64,000 nucleotides of DNA. Source: Leptospira sanjuanensis (GTDB taxonomy: Bacteria > Spirochaetota > Leptospiria > Leptospirales > Leptospiraceae). This document shows positions 61,494 to 64,000 of the stretch, in pieces (position 1 is the stretch's first letter; each line of letters opens with the position of its first letter). The translations under genes and the position numbers were made by a program. The notes under the pieces are model-generated. The model was not told where the DNA came from and did not search any database. It saw nothing but the letters and a program-made list of their open reading frames with translations. The stretch spans positions 2,578,001 to 2,642,000 of the forward strand of contig NZ_JAIZBG010000001.1 of NCBI RefSeq assembly GCF_022267325.1, written 5' to 3'.

Positions 61494-61543
61494 GGATGCG
61501 GCTTCGTTGAAGGGCGCATCCGTATGAAAAACCGGTTTTTTTT
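61494..61543 (+). terminator. Terminator after the iron-ADH homologue
   Basis: GGATGCG and CGCATCC form a 7-bp stem around a GC-rich loop, then AAAACCGGTTTT and a run of eight T follow. The hairpin starts 12 bases after the stop. Confidence 0.7.
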
Positions 61544-61546
61544 AAA

Positions 61547-61620
61547 TTGTGGGAACTCATACGAAACTGCGCGAGCATGCCTAGTTCCGAGTCTTCATAA
61601 ATGTAGGATCTCACACAAAA
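61547..61620. repeat. Dispersed repeat with inverted TTGTG/CACAA ends
   Basis: The 74-base segment starts TTGTGGGAACTC and ends GTAGGATCTCACACAA, so its ends are imperfect inverted repeats (TTGTGkGA). The first part matches the copies at 351 and 28862. Confidence 0.4.
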
Positions 61621-61632
61621 AAAAGAACAGCG

Positions 61633-62364
61633 ATGAAATCCAAAAAAATCTTTTTCATTCCATTCTTGCTTTTATTCTTTTCAACGGCCGGCTTCGGATT
61701 GTATGAGTTTTTGGATCGGGGTTGGATTTGGTTCGTTTCACCTTCCCGTTCCCGATATCCGATCCGTGGAATCGACGTTTCCAACCATCAGGGAAAAATC
61801 GATTGGAGCGCGGTTCCGAAATCGGAAATTTCTTTCGTATTTATCAAAGCGACCGAGGGAGGAGATTTTGTGGATCGCTCCTTTGCATTCAATTGGAAGG
61901 AAGCGAAACGCAACGGTTTTCCCGCGGGTGCGTATCATTTTTTCACCCTCTGCAAATCCGGAAAGGAACAGGCGGAGAATTTTATTCGAACCGTTCCGAA
62001 AGAAGTCGATTCTTTGCCTCCCGTCGTCGATTTGGAGTTCGTCGGCAATTGTAAGGAAAGGCCTCCTGTGGAAAATGTTTCCGCGGAGATCGCCGATTTT
62101 TTGAAAGCGGTCGACTCGCATTACGGTAAGAAGACGATTTTATATCTTACATACGAATTCATCGATCTTTATATCGGCTCGAACTTTCAGGATCGTTCCG
62201 TTTGGATTCGGGATATATTCAAACATCCGAATACGTTTTCGGATATAAGATGGATTCTATGGCAGTATCATAGCAGGGGACAGGTTCGCGGAATTAAAGG
62301 TCCTGTGGATCTGAACGTTCTCCAAGGAGATTTGAAAAGTTTAGTCGAACCTTTTTCTTTGTAA
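61633..62364 (+). CDS. GH25-family lysozyme, membrane-anchored
   Basis: A 243-residue protein with an N-terminal anchor (IFFIPFLLLFFSTAGFGLYEF). The GH25 muramidase core follows: YPIRGIDVSNHQGKIDW (D48), IKATEGGDFVDRSF, GAYHFFTL, VVDLEFVG (catalytic-region D133 and E135) and WILWQYHSRGQV at the end. These enzymes cut the glycan backbone of peptidoglycan; the conserved acids are kept. It stands alone between a terminator and a DUF1564-type gene. Confidence 0.9.
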   Translation: MKSKKIFFIPFLLLFFSTAGFGLYEFLDRGWIWFVSPSRSRYPIRGIDVSNHQGKIDWSAVPKSEISFVFIKATEGGDFVDRSFAFNWKEAKRNGFPAGAYHFFTLCKSGKEQAENFIRTVPKEVDSLPPVVDLEFVGNCKERPPVENVSAEIADFLKAVDSHYGKKTILYLTYEFIDLYIGSNFQDRSVWIRDIFKHPNTFSDIRWILWQYHSRGQVRGIKGPVDLNVLQGDLKSLVEPFSL

Positions 62365-62578
62365 GAGTCGTTCCTTAAATTGAAAGGATCGGTCCGTTTT
62401 ATTGAGCTGAATCGTCCGGTTCGAATGACAAAGATACATTCAAAAGTTCGATACAATTGGGACTCGTTCGTTCCTTGAAGGATGTTTAGGATGAAACTTT
62501 TTTCGGAGTGGCGGATGTTTCTGTAGAAAAAATCCAAGTTTTAGGAACCGTTCTGTTTTTTTGAGAACCGCTTACTGT

Positions 62579-63154
62579 ATGGGTTATTTACTGGTAAGTT
62601 CCGATTTTCAACTTTCCTCACGGCTGCAAGAATCGCATACGGAAACCGTCACACTTTTGATTCCGGAAGAAACCTGGAATCGTTACTCAGAAAAAGAAGC
62701 CAGAAAATTACCGCTTCGAATTCCTTATTTGCTACAGAGATATGGAAAGTATCTTTCCGCAATACCTCGTCTCGGTAAGAAAGCCGGTCGGACTTTGTAT
62801 CAGCCAAGTTCTGGTTCGCGAAGGATGAAGCGCGTGAATGCTCGGTTGAGCACCGGGAGTTGGACTTTTTTGGGAGCACTTGCACAGGCTCATGGGGTAT
62901 CCCGTTGTTTTCTCTTTCATTATCTTCTGTGGTTGGAGGCCGTGGGGGTCGGAGACTCTATCGAGAGAACGATGAATGAGGGAGTTCCCACATTCCATCG
63001 GTATTACAGTTACATCCTCACCCTAGATCTACTCAACAATCGGGTGACGCGACGCCTCCGCTGCAAACCGGCGTCCCATTTTTACGCGTTAAACTATACG
63101 GAATGGTACCCTGAATTCCGCAATTCCCCGACAAACCCTCAAAAAAACATTTGA
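62579..63154 (+). CDS. DUF1564-family protein
   Basis: A 191-residue protein (ATG 62579). The family pattern is visible: [38 protein letters not shown], then [50 protein letters not shown], where the AHGVSRCxLFxYLL block is diagnostic. DUF1564 proteins are known from Leptospira, where they are numerous and of unknown function; the N-terminal basic segment recalls a DNA-binding ribbon-helix-helix protein, but this is a guess. It is 34 bases before the bactofilin gene. Confidence 0.85.
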   Translation: MGYLLVSSDFQLSSRLQESHTETVTLLIPEETWNRYSEKEARKLPLRIPYLLQRYGKYLSAIPRLGKKAGRTLYQPSSGSRRMKRVNARLSTGSWTFLGALAQAHGVSRCFLFHYLLWLEAVGVGDSIERTMNEGVPTFHRYYSYILTLDLLNNRVTRRLRCKPASHFYALNYTEWYPEFRNSPTNPQKNI

Positions 63155-63188
63155 AACCGGCTCTCTAAAACTAAAACTTGGAGCCAGA

Positions 63189-63509
<321 letters not shown>

Positions 63510-63511
63510 GA

Positions 63512-64000
63512 ATGCCAAAACTTTCCCCTTTTTCACACGGCCCGGGTTTAAAGGACTTAGTTCCTTCCGGGTTCCGTCAACATCTCAGCCCGCTTCAACA
63601 TCGATTCTACGAAACACACCTTCGGGATAAATCCCATCCGGAACATCTTCTCTACCACGGACTCCGCGAACTTCCTTCTCCGTTTTTACTTCCCGATCTC
63701 GAACCGGCCCTCGAACTTCTCAAAGAATTCGTTCGCCTGGAAAAAAAGATTCTTCTCTTCGGCGACCGGGACTGCGACGGGGTTTCCTCCACGAGCCTAC
63801 TCGGAGGATTTTTAAAAAGGATTCACAGGGGAGAATTGATTCTGAAAACTTCGAACGAAGAAGACTACGGACTATGCCCCGCCGCTCTCGATTTCGTAAA
63901 AAAGAATCGACCCGATCTGCTGATCACTCTCGATTTCGGAACGACCAATCACGTTCAAATCGACGAACTTGCATCCCTCGGAATCAAGGTCATCGTCCTC
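63512..64000 (+). CDS. recJ: RecJ-type single-stranded-DNA exonuclease, 3' truncated
   Basis: The frame opens at ATG 63512 (MPKLSPFSHGPGLKD) and runs off the right edge; 163 residues are visible. The DHH-family core starts at ILLFGDRDCDGVSSTSLL, where the two Asp of the first metal motif (DxDG) are seen, followed by ITLDFGTTNHVQIDEL with the third-motif Asp. RecJ degrades single-stranded DNA 5' to 3' in recombination and repair. Identity rests on this N-terminal part only. Confidence 0.8.
   Translation, partial: MPKLSPFSHGPGLKDLVPSGFRQHLSPLQHRFYETHLRDKSHPEHLLYHGLRELPSPFLLPDLEPALELLKEFVRLEKKILLFGDRDCDGVSSTSLLGGFLKRIHRGELILKTSNEEDYGLCPAALDFVKKNRPDLLITLDFGTTNHVQIDELASLGIKVIVL

Overview
The window looks like a chromosomal segment from a spirochaete of the genus Leptospira, probably a relatively GC-rich member of the pathogen-related clade. 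Support comes from a DUF1564-type protein, a PilZ/DUF1577-type protein, a FlaA-like flagellar sheath protein, FlgM, LPS genes (waaA, an O-antigen ligase-like protein), many loose-lipobox lipoproteins and frequent TTG/GTG starts. The species cannot be decided from this sequence. Genes lie on both strands in short, tightly packed operons. I see no insertion sequence, prophage, CRISPR array or rRNA operon.

Layout. 1-5.4 kb: truncated YdjM-type membrane protein, YciI protein, class III adenylate cyclase, and a glycosyltransferase/O-antigen ligase pair. 5.5-10.5 kb (+): a copper-type locus made of a STAS-like protein, a Cys/His-rich secreted protein, MbnP- and MbnH-family proteins, an unknown lipoprotein and a probable outer-membrane protein. 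10.6-17.4 kb: two exported proteins of unknown role, a membrane protein, an M23 peptidase, NhaC, an RluA-type pseudouridine synthase and a PilZ protein. 17.5-23.2 kb (-): an ATP-grasp/FMN-dehydrogenase fusion, MnmA, a retropepsin-like lipoprotein, a small Cys-containing protein and a GAF-GGDEF protein. 23.4 kb: initiator tRNA. 23.8-28.7 kb: ProC/YggS/coiled-coil operon, FlaA-like protein, HAD hydrolase and WaaA.

29-33 kb: exported protein, SRPBCC membrane protein and membrane pyrophosphatase with a clear terminator. 33.3-42.8 kb: TPR protein, then a translationally coupled operon of seven lipoproteins (five small TRL-like proteins sharing a Cys pair, one unknown, one with an HEGGH zinc-peptidase motif), a DUF3015 pair, a DUF4105-type protein, an alpha/beta hydrolase lipoprotein and a small lipoprotein. 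43-46 kb: three-gene ABC-2 exporter. 46-53 kb: TrmA/RlmD-type methyltransferase, then SpoIID/LytB lipoprotein, LolD-type ATPase, FtsX-type permease and a conserved hypothetical. 53-56.5 kb: PyrE and glutamine-dependent NAD synthetase. 56.6-57.4 kb: HigBA toxin-antitoxin module lying between two 29-30 bp direct repeats. 57.6-64 kb: anchored coiled-coil protein, Cys-rich lipoprotein, RsmI, FlgM, a degenerate iron-alcohol-dehydrogenase homologue, GH25 lysozyme, DUF1564 protein, bactofilin and the start of a RecJ-type exonuclease.

The strongest leads for new biology are the MbnP/MbnH copper locus without visible methanobactin genes, the TRL-like lipoprotein operon ending in a putative metalloprotease, the ATP-grasp/FMN fusion with a four-Cys linker, and the metal-site-less iron-ADH homologue downstream of flgM. 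Functional claims rest on motif reading by eye; no database search was run.
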